The position numbers and the translations under genes were made by a program. Of a stretch of DNA of 5,517 nt, positions 5,280 through 5,517 are shown in pieces; within the stretch, counting starts at the first letter, position 1; every line of letters starts with the position of its first letter. The stretch is from Firmicutes bacterium UBA2595 (GTDB lineage Bacteria; Bacillota; Thermincolia; Thermincolales; UBA2595). The stretch is taken from contig DDKP01000004.1 of NCBI GenBank assembly GCA_002339745.1, positions 4,989-10,505 on the forward strand. The letters are read 5' to 3'. The notes below the pieces were generated by a model that worked only from the letters and a program-made list of their open reading frames with translations, was not told where the DNA came from and ran no database searches.

Positions 5280-5517
5280 ATAATGTGTTGTTCTGGGTCC
5301 CGGGAGTCCCGGTTACCTATGCTACATCGGGAGAAACCAATTGGAAGCATGAACTTGAGACCAAATTGCCCTTTTCGCCGGCAAGCACATTTAACGGCGT
5401 TCGGATGAAGTTTATTTTGCCGACTCTTACTCCCAATAACCGCCCAATAGATATAGACAACCTGTGTGAACCTGTTTTTTCGGTTTTGGTCGGTAAGCTG
5501 GGATGGTTTGAAACCCA
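5276..5517 (+). CDS. RusA-like endodeoxyribonuclease, partial (3' end beyond window)
   Basis: The frame stays open from the ATG at 5276 to the window end, giving 80 residues. It starts MNNVLFWVPGVPVTYATSG, followed by a basic/acidic helix (NWKHELETKL). After a strand, GVRMKFILPTLTP, comes RPIDIDNLCEPVFSVLVG (56-73). The placement of D59 and D61 in DxDNL, then a helix and a Gly-rich turn, resembles RusA-family Holliday-junction resolvases, where RPDxDNLxKxxLDAL carries two catalytic aspartates. The third expected acidic residue would lie beyond the window. Here C64-E65 replaces the usual hydrophobic-Lys pair, so activity is uncertain. RusA genes are commonly of phage origin, but no other phage gene is in view. 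The start has only GGGGG 8 nt upstream and is probably reached by coupling from the overlapping small ORF. No in-frame start exists between the upstream stop (5237) and this ATG. Confidence 0.55.
   Translation, partial: MNNVLFWVPGVPVTYATSGETNWKHELETKLPFSPASTFNGVRMKFILPTLTPNNRPIDIDNLCEPVFSVLVGKLGWFET

Overview
The window looks like chromosome from a low-to-moderate G+C anaerobic Firmicute, most like the Desulfotomaculum/Pelotomaculum/Moorella group of Clostridia. This rests on strong GGAGG ribosome binding sites, GTG and TTG starts, a long-form dihydropteroate synthase, an HD-domain protein beside the folate genes, and a folate block followed directly by a pantothenate block. The placement comes from gene order and protein style recalled from memory, not from a database search.

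Most of the window is one minus-strand run of vitamin genes, read from high to low coordinates. The folate block comes first: an HD-domain phosphohydrolase (5083-4562), folP (4523-3330), folB (3328-2960) and folK (2960-2466). The last three are packed with a 1-nt gap and a TGATG overlap. FolB, FolK and FolP catalyse consecutive late steps of dihydropteroate synthesis. No folE (GTP cyclohydrolase I) is visible. The HD protein is a plausible candidate for the phosphate-removal step that standard fol genes do not cover.

A 213-nt gap (2253-2465) follows. It opens with a strong stem-loop plus U-tract just after folK. Further on are a second, weaker terminator-like stem and an upstream segment able to pair with its 5' arm. 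The pantothenate genes therefore probably have their own leader and may be controlled by attenuation.

The pantothenate block is a Rossmann/DUF2520 reductase of the PanG type (2252-1362, probable ketopantoate reductase), panB (1375-545, overlapping it by 14 nt) and panC (525-1, cut by the window edge after 175 residues). In order PanB makes ketopantoate, the reductase makes pantoate, and PanC joins pantoate to beta-alanine.

On the other side of the HD gene is a divergent plus-strand region. It has a possible 18-codon ORF with a very good ribosome binding site (5223-5279) that overlaps, through ATGA, the start of a partial gene (5276 to the window end). That gene carries a DxDNL motif like RusA-family Holliday-junction resolvases. 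No tRNA, rRNA, CRISPR array, insertion sequence or long repeat was seen.
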